From Chloroflexota bacterium (lineage in GTDB: Bacteria > Chloroflexota > Chloroflexia > Thermobaculales > Thermobaculaceae): a DNA stretch of 34,570 nucleotides. The stretch is taken from the NCBI GenBank assembly GCA_902810765.1, contig CADDYR010000007.1, positions 1 through 34,570 of the forward strand, read 5' to 3'. A program made the position numbers and the translations under genes. This document shows positions 24,070-32,891 of this stretch, piece after piece; position 1 is the stretch's first letter; each line of letters begins with the position of its first letter. A model generated the notes under the pieces. That model searched no databases, was not told the origin of the DNA, and was given only the letters and a program-made list of their open reading frames with translations.

Positions 24070-24882
24070 CTACTCTCCCCTTCGCCATCCCGGTCTGGCC
24101 TCATGCTCCAGGTCGAGCCTCCGAATCGAAACCCCTCGCCCGCTCGATGGCTCGATCTCGAGGATCACCGAGTTGAACGTCACCGGACCCCTGACTTCCC
24201 TTGACTTGGGTGGGCGCACGGGGATCTGGCGTACGAAGCGCTGGACCATGGAATCCACGTCGGCACCTATCACGGAGTCTCGCGGACCGACCATTCCCAC
24301 GTCGGTGAGGAACAGCGTGCCGCCCGGCAGCTGGCGCGCGTCGGCCGTCGGGACGTGCGTGTGGGTGCCGATCACCGCGCTGGCCCTCCCATCCAGGTAG
24401 TGCGCCAGCGCCGCCTTCTCGCTGGTGGCCTCGGCGTGCACGTCCACGATCCTCACCTTGCCTTCGACCGAGGCCAGCGCCGCATCCGCGCCGCGGAAAG
24501 GGCTGTCTATGGGTTCCATGAACGTTCGCCCCATCACACTCAGAATTGCAATTTCCGTGCCCTGTCGGCCCCGCACGACGATCATCCCCTTGCCCGGAGT
24601 GCCGGGCGGGTAGTTCAGTGGGCGGATGACGGGCGCTTCCGAGTCCAGGTAGGGGATGATCTCCCGCTGGGCCCACGTGTGGTTCCCTAAAGTAATAACG
24701 TCCACGCCGGCCGAAAGTAGCTCCTCGGCGGTCGGACGGGTCAGCCCGAACCCTCCGGCCGCGTTCTCGCCGTTGGCGACGACCAGCTCGAAGTCGTGCG
24801 AGGCTCTCAGGCCCGGCAGGAGCGCCGCGACGCACTCCCTCCCCGCCCGTCCGACCACGTCTCCAATGAACAGGACCTTCAT
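24070..24882 (-). CDS. ymdB: YmdB-type metallophosphoesterase
   Basis: The 270-residue protein is a calcineurin-like phosphoesterase of the YmdB family: VLFIGDVVGRAG at the start, VVANGENAAGG, ITLGNHTW, and GTHTHVPTAD at the metal centre. The family has 2',3'-cAMP phosphodiesterase activity in Bacillus and is usually encoded next to rny, as here. The start at ATG 24882 is set by GGAGGGG. The first base of the mRNA stretch before it is only 16 nt beyond a strong terminator (see that feature), which suggests regulated read-through. Confidence 0.95.
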   Translation of the reverse strand: MKVLFIGDVVGRAGRECVAALLPGLRASHDFELVVANGENAAGGFGLTRPTAEELLSAGVDVITLGNHTWAQREIIPYLDSEAPVIRPLNYPPGTPGKGMIVVRGRQGTEIAILSVMGRTFMEPIDSPFRGADAALASVEGKVRIVDVHAEATSEKAALAHYLDGRASAVIGTHTHVPTADARQLPGGTLFLTDVGMVGPRDSVIGADVDSMVQRFVRQIPVRPPKSREVRGPVTFNSVILEIEPSSGRGVSIRRLDLEHEARPGWRRGE

Positions 24883-24883
24883 C

Positions 24884-24937
24884 GCGCCCCTCCGGAAGGC
24901 AAAAAGAAAGCAGGGGCGCTCACGCGAGCGCCCCTGC
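24884..24937 (-). terminator. Intrinsic terminator between rny and ymdB, possible attenuator
   Basis: A perfect 12-bp stem (GCAGGGGCGCTC and GAGCGCCCCTGC, 24937-24910) with a 4-nt loop is followed on the minus strand by TTTCTTTTTG (24909-24900), a textbook intrinsic terminator for rny. The 3' arm segment GCGCCCCT can instead pair with AGGGGCGC at 24891-24884, which contains part of the ymdB ribosome-binding site. The two pairings exclude each other. Confidence 0.85.
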
Positions 24938-24958
24938 AACCGAGCAAGAAGGATTCCG

Positions 24959-26488
24959 CTATCTGGCGTAGGCCACGTTGCGGGTCTCCCGGATGACCGT
25001 GACCTTGATCTGGCCGGGGTACTGCAGGCTCTCCTCGATCTTGCGCACGACGTTGCGCGCGAGCTTGTTCGCCTGCAGGTCGTCCACGTCCTCCGGCCTG
25101 ACGATGATGCGGACCTCGCGGCCCGCCTGGATCGCGTAGGACTTCTCTACACCCTCGAAGGAGTTGGCGACTTCCTCGAGGGCCTGGAGCCGCTTTATGT
25201 AGTGCTCGACGCTCTCGCGCCTCGCGCCGGGACGGCTGCCGGAGATCGCGTCCGCCGTGGCCACGATCACGGCCTCGATCGTCTGCGGCTCTTCCTCCTC
25301 GTGGTGCGCGGCGATCGCGTGGACGATCTTGGGCGAGCGGCCCAGCCTGCGCGCGATCTCGGCGCCGATCAGAGCGTGTGGCCCCTCGACCTCGTGGCTG
25401 ACGGCCTTGCCGATGTCGTGGAGCAGCGCCCCGGTCTTGGCGACGTTCACGTCTGCGCCGAGGTCGGCGGCCAGCGCCGCCGCGATGAGCGAGGTCTCGA
25501 CCGCGTGGCTGAGCTGGTTCTGTCCGTAGCTGGTGCGGTACTTCAGCCTGCCGAGCAGCTTGATGAGGTCGGGGTGCAGACCCTGGACGCCGGCGTCGAG
25601 CGCGGCGCGCTCGCCCGCCTCGCGGATCTCGCCCTCCACCTCCTGCTGAGCCTTCGCCACCAGCTCCTCGATCCTCGCCGGGTGTATCCGGCCGTCGCTT
25701 ACGAGCCTGGTCAGCGCCCTGCGCGCGACCTCGCGCCGTACGGGATCGAAGGCCGAGAGGGTGATCGCGTCCGGCGTGTCGTCTATGATGACGTCCACCC
25801 CGGTGATCTGCTCGAAGGCCCGTATGTTACGGCCCTCCTTGCCGATGATCCGCCCCTTCATGTCCTCGCTCGGGAGCGGCACGGACGCGACGCTCATCTC
25901 GGAGGCGGTCTCGGTGCCCAGTCTCTGGATGGCGTAGGCGATGATTTTCTGTGCCCGCTTGTCCGCCTCGGCCTGGGCCTCCTCCTCGACGCTCCGGATG
26001 AGCCTGAGCGCGTCGTCCCGCGCCTCCTGCTCCACCTGCTTCATCAGCAGGTCCCTCGCATCGCTCGAGGACATGCCGGCACGGCGCTCGAGCTCTCCGG
26101 TGAGCTGGACCTTTACCTGCTCGGCCTCCCTGTAGAGCCTCTCGGTCTCCTGCTCCCTGGCCTGGATGCGCTGTTCGCGCCTCTCCAGAGCGTCCGCCTT
26201 GCGGTCGAGGTTCTCCTCTTTCTGCTGGAGCCGGCGCTCCGCCCTGGTCAGGTCGCCCCTTCGCTCCCTGGCCTCCGCCTCGGCCTCGTTCCGGATGCGT
26301 ATCGCCTCTGCCTGAGCCTCGAGGAGGACCTGCTTCTGCTTCGACTCAGCCTCCTCACGGAGCAGAGCGGAGCGAGCTTCCGCCTCCCGCATGCTGCCCT
26401 CAGCACGCGAGCGCAGGTAGAGGTAAGCAGCACCGGCGCCTATCAAGAAGCCGACGATCAGAGCAGGTAGCCAGTAAAGGTGTGGCAT
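24959..26488 (-). CDS. rny: Ribonuclease Y
   Basis: The 509-residue protein has the full RNase Y layout: one N-terminal transmembrane helix (about 5-25), a long Arg/Glu-rich coiled coil (about 30-190), a KH domain ([15 protein letters not shown]) and an HD domain ([14 protein letters not shown], His-Asp at about 355). It starts mRNA decay at the inner face of the membrane. ATG has AGGAGG upstream with 8-nt spacing, and a strong promoter lies about 100 bp before it. Confidence 0.98.
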   Translation of the reverse strand: MPHLYWLPALIVGFLIGAGAAYLYLRSRAEGSMREAEARSALLREEAESKQKQVLLEAQAEAIRIRNEAEAEARERRGDLTRAERRLQQKEENLDRKADALERREQRIQAREQETERLYREAEQVKVQLTGELERRAGMSSSDARDLLMKQVEQEARDDALRLIRSVEEEAQAEADKRAQKIIAYAIQRLGTETASEMSVASVPLPSEDMKGRIIGKEGRNIRAFEQITGVDVIIDDTPDAITLSAFDPVRREVARRALTRLVSDGRIHPARIEELVAKAQQEVEGEIREAGERAALDAGVQGLHPDLIKLLGRLKYRTSYGQNQLSHAVETSLIAAALAADLGADVNVAKTGALLHDIGKAVSHEVEGPHALIGAEIARRLGRSPKIVHAIAAHHEEEEPQTIEAVIVATADAISGSRPGARRESVEHYIKRLQALEEVANSFEGVEKSYAIQAGREVRIIVRPEDVDDLQANKLARNVVRKIEESLQYPGQIKVTVIRETRNVAYAR

Positions 26489-26584
26489 GCTGCTTTCCTC
26501 CTATTCTGTTGTTAAGGTTCGTTTGACGCCGGCCCGCGCTCAGGGCAGGGGCCGACGAACGAAGAACTTTGTTTCCTTCATAGA

Positions 26585-26614
26585 ATCATAGCCGCGGAAA
26601 TGTAAGTGTGTCAA
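26585..26614 (-). promoter_or_regulatory. Strong promoter of rny
   Basis: On the minus strand TTGACA (26614-26609) and TATGAT (26590-26585) are 18 nt apart, close to the sigma-70 consensus. The predicted start is near 26578, giving a 5' UTR of about 90 nt. Confidence 0.75.
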
Positions 26615-26676
26615 GCATTTTGGCCGAGGCGAGGGCCGCGACCCAGGCCGGCTTCGGCCAGCAGCATCCCAAAGAC

Positions 26677-26709
26677 GAGGGTGCCGTCGCCTCGGGCGAC
26701 GGCACCCTC
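26677..26709 (-). terminator. Terminator hairpin after the mycoredoxin-like gene
   Basis: GAGGGTGCCGTCGCC and its perfect complement form a 15-bp stem with a 3-nt loop, 28 bp beyond the gene's stop. GTCTTTGGG follows on the minus strand, so the T-run is weak. It separates the upstream redox genes from the rny promoter. Confidence 0.65.
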
Positions 26710-26736
26710 ACCCCGCACTCCCCCTCCCGGCTCCCG

Positions 26737-26991
26737 TCAGGCCACCTGCTCCCTCAGCCTCGCGAGCAGCTGGTCGTTCGTGGGCTCGACCAGCACCGAG
26801 CCGTCCGGGAAGATCAGCGTCGGGACCCTCATTATCCCGCCGTTCAGCTCGAGCATCCTCTCGGACGCTCCCTCGACCTCCTCGATATTGACCCACTCAT
26901 AGCCCACGCCCAGGTCGTCGAGCAGCGCCTTCGCGCGGTGGCAGTCCCCGCACCACGTGGTGCCGTACATTACGATCGCCTCGCCGGACAT
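26737..26991 (-). CDS. Mycoredoxin-like glutaredoxin
   Basis: The 84-residue protein opens MSGEAIVMYGTTWCGDCHRA with a CGDC redox centre after the first strand, and has the cis-proline RVPTLIFPDGS. Length and sequence layout fit mycoredoxin-1/NrdH-like glutaredoxins, which reduce mixed disulfides with low-molecular-weight thiols. A start 11 codons further upstream (ATG 27024) is possible, but no ribosome-binding site precedes it and the extension is not family-like. Confidence 0.88.
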   Translation of the reverse strand: MSGEAIVMYGTTWCGDCHRAKALLDDLGVGYEWVNIEEVEGASERMLELNGGIMRVPTLIFPDGSVLVEPTNDQLLARLREQVA

Positions 26992-27084
26992 CCGTACCCC
27001 CAACCGATTGACTACTTCAACCATGATGCCACACGGCGCGCGAAAACGGCACCCCGCCCCACCGGCTCTCGGTAGCGCGACGGG

Positions 27085-27966
27085 TCACCGGAGGCTCGCG
27101 AGCACCCCACCCAGGGTGAGCCAGTAGTACACCACGTAAGCGCCCGCCACGAGGAGCAGCACGGCGCTCACCGGCTCGACGAACCGCGCGGCCATCCTCA
27201 CATTCGCGATCACAGCGTTCCTGACGACGGCGGCGCTGAGGGTGAGCGCGGAGAGCACAGCGCCCATCCCGAGCGCGTACAGCAGGAACTGGAGCGCGCC
27301 TGAGCGGAGGCTGCCCGTCGTCGTGGCGCTGCCCACCACCGTGAGGAAGATGGGAAGGGTGCAGCCGAGCGAGGCCGCGCCGTACGCCACGCCGTACAGG
27401 AGGTAACCTCCCGCGCCGATGCGCCGCGCGCTGGCGCCCACCCTGTCCGCGAACCGTGCGGCGAGGCCGGAGTACAGTCCGCCCCCCGCGATCATCCGCC
27501 CCCCGGCGACCACGAGCAGCGCGCCCACTACGAGCCCGACGAGCGGGAACAGCCGCGACAGCTCCGCGGTGAGCGCGCCCAGCACGAGGCCCGTCGCCCC
27601 GAAGAGCAGCACGAAGCCCAAGGTGACCGCGCCGCTGGCCCACAGCGCCCTGAGCAGTGCCCAGCCGCGCCCGCGCCCGGGGTCGCCCAGGTAGAGGGCG
27701 AAGTACACCGGGAGCAGCGCGAAGCCGCACGGGTTGACCGCCGCGAGCATGCCCGCGCCGAATGCATAGTACCGCACGGGAAGCCCCCGAGCTATCTCGC
27801 GCAGGAACGAGCCCGAGGCGAATGAGAGGGACTCCACCCCGCTCGTGAGACCGCCCGAGCCCGTGAGCAGGGCGGCCGCGACCGCCAGCGCGAGCGTCAG
27901 CCCAGCGATCCCGACGCCGAGCCTCTCCCTAGCCGTGCCCGTCGTGACGCGCGCCGTCCTGCTCAT
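27085..27966 (-). CDS. CcdA/DsbD-type thiol-disulfide transport membrane protein
   Basis: The 293-residue protein has about seven transmembrane helices after an N-terminal extension. The two redox cysteines of the CcdA family are seen: Cys in AAVNPCGFALLPVYF and Cys in AASLGCTLPIFL. Such proteins carry electrons from cytoplasmic thioredoxin to extracytoplasmic partners. The ATG overlaps the stop of the TlpA-like lipoprotein gene (ATGA), which is its likely partner. Confidence 0.9.
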   Translation of the reverse strand: MSRTARVTTGTARERLGVGIAGLTLALAVAAALLTGSGGLTSGVESLSFASGSFLREIARGLPVRYYAFGAGMLAAVNPCGFALLPVYFALYLGDPGRGRGWALLRALWASGAVTLGFVLLFGATGLVLGALTAELSRLFPLVGLVVGALLVVAGGRMIAGGGLYSGLAARFADRVGASARRIGAGGYLLYGVAYGAASLGCTLPIFLTVVGSATTTGSLRSGALQFLLYALGMGAVLSALTLSAAVVRNAVIANVRMAARFVEPVSAVLLLVAGAYVVYYWLTLGGVLASLR

Positions 27967-28535
27967 CCCAGCTTCCCGAGGAGCTGCCGCACCCCGGCCT
28001 CGAGCTGCTGCCGCGAGATCGAGCCGGAGTGTACCTCCACCACCCTGCCGTCCCGAGAGAGGAACACCGTGGTGGGCAGCGCCACGACGTCGAACACCTT
28101 GAGCGGGGCCGAGTCGACGGCGTATGCGGCCGGGTACGTTATGTGCAGCTGCCGCAGCAGCGTCCGCGCGTCGAGGTGGCTGCCGTAGCCCGTCAGGGGT
28201 CCGACGTCCACGCCGACGAATATCACCCTGCCCGCGTACTCCTTCGAGAGGCTCTCGAAGGCCGGCATCTCGGCCTTGCACGGAGGGCAGGTAGCGCCCC
28301 AGAAGTTGAGCACGACGGGCCTGCGGTTGCGGAAGACCTCCGAGAACCGCACCGTCCTCTTCCCGCCGAGCACGTCCCCGCCCTGGTACACCGAGATCCT
28401 GAAGTCCGGCGCGCGACCCTTCCGGCCCGTGGCGGCCGCGCCCGGCCCGGAGGTCGTCTGCTGGCCGTGGGAGGAGGCACCGCACCCGGCGAGCAGGATC
28501 GCGAGGGCGCAGAGCAGCCACAGACTCCGATGCAT
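27963..28535 (-). CDS. TlpA/ResA-like thioredoxin lipoprotein
   Basis: The 190-residue product has a lipoprotein signal (MHRSLWLLCALAILLAGCGA; lipobox LAGC) and a TlpA-type thioredoxin domain with CPPC in FWGATCPPCKAEMP at about residue 83 and cis-Pro in VALPTTVFL. It would reduce disulfides outside the membrane, fed by the CcdA-type protein encoded by the overlapping next gene. Targets could be cytochrome c apoproteins or copper-site proteins. GGGAGG precedes the ATG by 6 nt. Confidence 0.92.
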   Translation of the reverse strand: MHRSLWLLCALAILLAGCGASSHGQQTTSGPGAAATGRKGRAPDFRISVYQGGDVLGGKRTVRFSEVFRNRRPVVLNFWGATCPPCKAEMPAFESLSKEYAGRVIFVGVDVGPLTGYGSHLDARTLLRQLHITYPAAYAVDSAPLKVFDVVALPTTVFLSRDGRVVEVHSGSISRQQLEAGVRQLLGKLG

Positions 28536-28576
28536 CGAGTGCCTCCCGAGACCGTTCACACGATATTGTGCCATCT

Positions 28577-28618
28577 CCGCTCGCCGCCGTGCGGTTTGAC
28601 AGCCACGGCGGCGAGCGG
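28577..28618. repeat. 15-bp inverted repeat around the -35 box of the GT-C operon
   Basis: CCGCTCGCCGCCGTG (28577-28591) and its exact complement (28604-28618) flank a 12-bp centre that contains most of the -35 hexamer TTGACA. It lies in the divergent gap between the TlpA-like gene and the GT-C operon. It looks like an operator for a dimeric regulator. Confidence 0.7.
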
Positions 28619-28625
28619 CTATCAT
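28596..28625 (+). promoter_or_regulatory. Promoter of the GT-C/PAP2/larB gene row
   Basis: TTGACA (28596-28601) and TATCAT (28620-28625) with 18-nt spacing form a near-consensus promoter. The start would be near 28632, about 90 nt before the first gene. Confidence 0.7.
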
Positions 28626-28721
28626 CCGGTATCCGCGCAAAGGGCGTCACAGAACCCCGCGGCGTATTATTTAGATTGGGTGCGGGGACGCCCTGGACTA
28701 TGCTTATTTCGGAGTCACGCG

Positions 28722-30335
28722 TTGACCACTACGGAATGGAAGCGCGAGCCCGCCGGTCTCGTGGAGAGCGGACCCTTTCGCACGGCCTACGAGCTGTGCG
28801 CCGGCAGGCCGCTCGCGCTCGCGACGATCGCATCCTTCCTGCTTTACGTCGCGCTCTGCCTGATAGATCAGTCCCACAGCTTCCGCCTGACGCAGACGCT
28901 CACGTTCGACCTCTTCCCAGTCGTCGGCAGGGTAGCCTCGGTGCTCACGCCCGACAGGTTCATCCGTACCTCGTGGAAGGCTCCGAATGCGATCTACAAC
29001 GAGCTCATCTACCTGGTGATCGCGCTCGCGCTGATCGCGGTATGGATGTTCGCCCTCTGGCACTCCCGACCCGGAGCCCACCAGCTGCGCCTGCGGTGGG
29101 TGCTGATGCCGATAGCGCTCTTCGCGCTCCCGATGATCTGGGTGCCGGGGATGACCTCGGGCGACCTGTACCTGTACATGTTCTACGGCCGGGAGATCGC
29201 GAAGTACGGCGCGAATCCGATCGTGTACGCCCCCGACCACTTCTCCTCTGATCCGCACTTCCTGTGGGTAAACTGGCCGAACCTGCCCTCGGCCTACGGC
29301 CCCCTGTGGCTGATGCTCTCCGCCGGGCTCAGCGCGGTGGCGGGAGACGGGCTGTTCTCGAACATCCTCGCATACAAAGTGGCGGTGCTCGTGATGCACC
29401 TGCTCGCGACCGCGGCGGTGTACCTCTTCCTCAAGGAGGTCAGGCCGGAGCTCGCGACCTGGGGGGCGATCTTCTACGGCTGGAACCCGATGGTGATCTT
29501 CGAGACGATTGCGAGCGGGCACAACGACGTGATGATGGCGCTGTTCGTCGGGCTGAGCCTGATAGCCGCGATGAGGCGCAGGTGGCTGTTCGCGGTGGGC
29601 TTTCTCATGGCCGCGGTCATGGTGAAGGCGTCGGCGCTGCTGCTCCTGCCCCCGCTGCTGATCGTCTGGCTGCTGACGCTCGAGGGCTGGCGGCGGAGGG
29701 CGCGGGCGGCCGTCGTCGGCGCGGTCGTCGCGCTCGCGGTAGCGCTCGCGCTGTACGCTCCGCTGTGGGCGGGGGGCACACTCGTCGAGAACATACGCAC
29801 GAACCCCGCGGCCCGCGCCTACCAGAACACCCTCTGGCAGATGGTCGCGCTGCGCTTCGCGGTCGAGCCCAGCAACCGCACAGCTCGCACGATGGACGAG
29901 TTCTTGCGACAGCAGGCCGTGTACGACTCGGTGACGGCGAAGGTCGACGTCGCGCGGAACGTCGTGTTCGCCATCGCCGCGCTGTACGTGCTCTACAGGC
30001 TGGTCTACAAGAGGATGCGACTGGATGATGCCTGGATATGGCTGTGGTTCGCGTACTGTGCGACCCTGGCGTGGATATGGCCGTGGTACTTCGTCCTCGG
30101 CATGCCGCTGGCGGCGATTCGGGGGCCCGGCAGGACGGTGGCCTTGTCCGTCGGGATGACCGTGGGCGGGATGTTGTTCTGGCTCGGCTGGCCGCCCTAC
30201 GCCCTGCCGGCCGCGCCGTGGCTGTTCGGCTGGAGGGCGGCCCTCCTGATGTTCCCGCCGCTCGCGGTGGCCCTTCTGCCTTGGCTCAGCTCGGGAATCG
30301 AGCGCATCGTCGGTCGGGAAGCCGCGACGGGATGA
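28722..30335 (+). CDS. GT-C fold glycosyltransferase-like membrane protein 1
   Basis: The 537-residue polytopic protein (about 11-12 helices) resembles polyprenol-phosphate-mannose dependent alpha-mannosyltransferases of the MptB/GT87-like group. Seen are the acidic first-loop motif SGDLYLYMFYGREIAKYGANP, AYGPLW, and GWNPMVIFETIASGHNDVMM. Such enzymes add sugars from lipid-linked donors on the outer face of the membrane. TTG at 28722 has GGAG 8 nt upstream and is the only sensible start near the first helix. It overlaps the next gene by 4 nt (ATGA). The acceptor is unknown. Confidence 0.78.
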   Translation: MTTTEWKREPAGLVESGPFRTAYELCAGRPLALATIASFLLYVALCLIDQSHSFRLTQTLTFDLFPVVGRVASVLTPDRFIRTSWKAPNAIYNELIYLVIALALIAVWMFALWHSRPGAHQLRLRWVLMPIALFALPMIWVPGMTSGDLYLYMFYGREIAKYGANPIVYAPDHFSSDPHFLWVNWPNLPSAYGPLWLMLSAGLSAVAGDGLFSNILAYKVAVLVMHLLATAAVYLFLKEVRPELATWGAIFYGWNPMVIFETIASGHNDVMMALFVGLSLIAAMRRRWLFAVGFLMAAVMVKASALLLLPPLLIVWLLTLEGWRRRARAAVVGAVVALAVALALYAPLWAGGTLVENIRTNPAARAYQNTLWQMVALRFAVEPSNRTARTMDEFLRQQAVYDSVTAKVDVARNVVFAIAALYVLYRLVYKRMRLDDAWIWLWFAYCATLAWIWPWYFVLGMPLAAIRGPGRTVALSVGMTVGGMLFWLGWPPYALPAAPWLFGWRAALLMFPPLAVALLPWLSSGIERIVGREAATG

Positions 30336-31816
30336 TCGGGCGACGGCCCCCGCGGCCGAACCTACCGCTCGCGTATGTGTTGCTGCTCGCCGCGACGGTG
30401 GCCTTCGTCGTCGTGGGCCACGTGCACCTGCCCGCTTCAAGCGGGGTGCTGGTCGGCCTGCCGCTGCCCGTCGTGGTGAACATCGTGCTGTTCACCGTCA
30501 CGCTGGCCTCGCTGTTCGGCACCTATGCGTACGCGATCTACTCCCTCCGATCGGTGAAGGGCGGCTGGGGCGTGTGGACCATGCTCGTCCTGACGGCTCT
30601 GCTGACCGTGCCCGCCGCGGCCAGCCCCGACCTGTTGTCCAACGACGTGTACGGGTACGCCTTCTACGGGCGCATGGTGTGGCTGCACCACCTGAACCCG
30701 TACGTCGTCCGGCCGGCTGCCGTCAGGAACGATCCCTACCTGACCTACGTGGACTGGCGGGACATAGTGACGCCCTACGGCCCCATCTGGACGAGCTGGT
30801 CGGCGCTGTTGGGCAAGCTCGTGCCGGGCGGGATACAGGCGCAGATCGTCGCGTTCAAGCTCACGGCCGGCTTGACCCACCTGCTCAACACGCTGCTCGT
30901 GGGCGCGATCGCGCGGAAGGTGAGCCCGAGGCACACGGGACTGGCGATGGGCATCTACGGCTGGAATCCGCTGGCGATCTTCGAGTTCGCGGGCAACGCG
31001 CACAACGAGTCGCTGATGGTGTTCTGGGTGCTCCTCGCCCTGCTCGCGTTCGTGCGCCAGCGGGCGCTGCTCAGCGTGGCGCTGCTCGCGCTCGCGGTCG
31101 CGACGAAGTTCAGCGCGATGCTGTTCGCGCCCTTCCTCGTGATCGCGATCCTCCGGGGAGCCCGAGACCGACGCGAGCTGGCCCGCCAGGCCGTCGGCAT
31201 CGGAGCCGTCGGGGCGACGGTGTGGGTGGCCAGCTGGCTGCCGTACCTGAGCCACGGCGGATGGCACAGCATGGTGTCGCTGCCCGAGCCCTCCAAGTGG
31301 TACATGAACTCCCTGCCCACCACGGCGTACACCTTCGTCCGCGACGCGATCACGCTCCTGTGGGGCATGCCGCCGATCCACGCCGGGGACATCGCGGACC
31401 TGCTCGTGTCGGTGGCGAGCACGCTCGGCATCCTCCTGCTCGGCGTCAGGCTGGGGCTGAGGATGAGGAGGCAGGGCAACCTGGTCGAGATGTGGTTCTG
31501 GTTCGGATTCGCCTACCTGGTCATCGCCGCTTCCTACTTCCAGCCCTGGTACGTCACCGCGCTCATCCCCCTCGCGGCGCTGGCCCGACGGTGGTATATT
31601 TGGGCCCTCACCACCGCGCTCTCGCTGAGCGCAATGATGATGTACAGCTGCGACAAGTGTCAGACGTACCTGGTGAACAACACCGACTCGCCGTTCATCG
31701 GGCTGGTAGTGTTCCTGCTGCCGCTGACGGTGCTCGCGGCGATGGCCTGGCGAGACTACGCTCGCAGGTCGGTGGAGCGGACGGTACGGCGACCCGTCGT
31801 GGAAAGGACGCCGTAG
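30332..31816 (+). CDS. GT-C fold glycosyltransferase-like membrane protein 2
   Basis: The 494-residue protein is a divergent paralogue of the gene before it. Shared motifs are SNDVYGYAFYGRM, TPYGPIW and GWNPLAIFEFAGNAHNESLM, at the same spacing. About 12 helices are predicted. The ATG lies in the ATGA overlap with the previous stop. It is probably a second lipid-linked sugar transferase acting on the same or the next acceptor. A CDKC pair (SCDKCQTY) in a late outer loop is not in the first copy. Confidence 0.78.
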   Translation: MIGRRPPRPNLPLAYVLLLAATVAFVVVGHVHLPASSGVLVGLPLPVVVNIVLFTVTLASLFGTYAYAIYSLRSVKGGWGVWTMLVLTALLTVPAAASPDLLSNDVYGYAFYGRMVWLHHLNPYVVRPAAVRNDPYLTYVDWRDIVTPYGPIWTSWSALLGKLVPGGIQAQIVAFKLTAGLTHLLNTLLVGAIARKVSPRHTGLAMGIYGWNPLAIFEFAGNAHNESLMVFWVLLALLAFVRQRALLSVALLALAVATKFSAMLFAPFLVIAILRGARDRRELARQAVGIGAVGATVWVASWLPYLSHGGWHSMVSLPEPSKWYMNSLPTTAYTFVRDAITLLWGMPPIHAGDIADLLVSVASTLGILLLGVRLGLRMRRQGNLVEMWFWFGFAYLVIAASYFQPWYVTALIPLAALARRWYIWALTTALSLSAMMMYSCDKCQTYLVNNTDSPFIGLVVFLLPLTVLAAMAWRDYARRSVERTVRRPVVERTP

Positions 31817-31817
31817 G

Positions 31818-32795
31818 TTGAGAGAATACCGACGCAGAAGGGCGCCCAGAGCGCAGCCCACCGCGCCCGCGGTGATCGCGCGCTACCAGCACTACCTGGT
31901 CGCGGCGTTCCTGAGCTTCCTTTGCGTCGCGATGTTCTTCCGCGGCGGCTTCGTCGGCCCCGAGATCGTCCTGCTGGGCCTCCTGCTCGTCTCGATCTTC
32001 ATGGGCCAGGCGCTCAGGTTCATCCGCGACTGGATTCCGTTCATGGCCCTCTTCCTGAGCTGGCAGCTGCTGCGCGGCTACGCCGATGACTTCGCGGACG
32101 GCGCCGCCTTCCCGATCCACGCCGCCAGGCTCGTACAGTGGGACGAGGGTCTATTCCACGGCCACCTGCCCACGGTGGTGCTGCAGAGCGCGCTGTTCCA
32201 CCCGGGGCAGGTCGAGTGGTACGACCTGGCTGCCACGATGCTCTGGGCCTTCCAGTTCGCCATGCCCCTCGTCTTCGCCTACTTCCTGTGGCTGAAGCTC
32301 AAGCCCGTGTTCTGGACCTTCGTGTCTTCGCTGCTGCTGCTCGCCTACGGGACTTTCCTCACGGACGTGTTCTACCCCTCGGCCCCGCCGTGGCTGGCCT
32401 CCGACTGGGGCCACATCCGGAGCGAGGTCTACCTGATCAACGGGGACGTGCTGGCCAGCCTCAGCATCCCGCCGGGCAAGGACCTCTCCTGGACGATGTC
32501 GCACGCGAACCCCGACCTGGTCGCCTCGATGCCCTCGATGTACGCGGGCGTCGCGATGCTCGTGTTCTGGTTCAGCCTCTTCCACTGGCGGAAGGTCGCG
32601 CCGTTCGCGGGGGCGTACTGTCTGGCGCTGTGGTTCGGCCTGGTGTACACGGGCAATCACTACGCGGTGGACGTGATCGCTGGCGCCCTCTACGGCACCA
32701 CCTCGTATGTGCTGGTGCACCTGGCGCTCAGGCTCGTCTCCTGGCGCCGGTCGCGCGCGGTCGTGCGCCGCCTGCCGGCGAAGGAGGTAAGCTGA
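31818..32795 (+). CDS. PAP2-superfamily (Aur1-like) membrane protein lacking the motif histidine
   Basis: The 325-residue protein has about seven helices and the PAP2_3/Aur1-like layout: GxxPxxxxQ-type N-terminal helices with LLRGYADDFADG, then the C2 motif, then the C3 motif GNHYAVDVIAG (His281, Asp285). The C2 motif reads MPSMY, with Tyr242 where the family has His. Catalysis by the usual phosphohistidine mechanism should be altered, so this may be a pseudoenzyme or a partner of the next gene. TTG at 31818 is 1 nt after the previous stop. Aur1-like enzymes move phosphoinositol or similar head groups between lipids. Confidence 0.82.
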   Translation: MREYRRRRAPRAQPTAPAVIARYQHYLVAAFLSFLCVAMFFRGGFVGPEIVLLGLLLVSIFMGQALRFIRDWIPFMALFLSWQLLRGYADDFADGAAFPIHAARLVQWDEGLFHGHLPTVVLQSALFHPGQVEWYDLAATMLWAFQFAMPLVFAYFLWLKLKPVFWTFVSSLLLLAYGTFLTDVFYPSAPPWLASDWGHIRSEVYLINGDVLASLSIPPGKDLSWTMSHANPDLVASMPSMYAGVAMLVFWFSLFHWRKVAPFAGAYCLALWFGLVYTGNHYAVDVIAGALYGTTSYVLVHLALRLVSWRRSRAVVRRLPAKEVS

Positions 32796-32891
32796 GCCCC
32801 CAGCCGTCCGAGTCCTGATAAACTAACAGTGTGAGCCTCGCACGGTGCGCTCCGAACGTGCGGGCCGAGAACCGGGAGGAGTCATTTCGAC

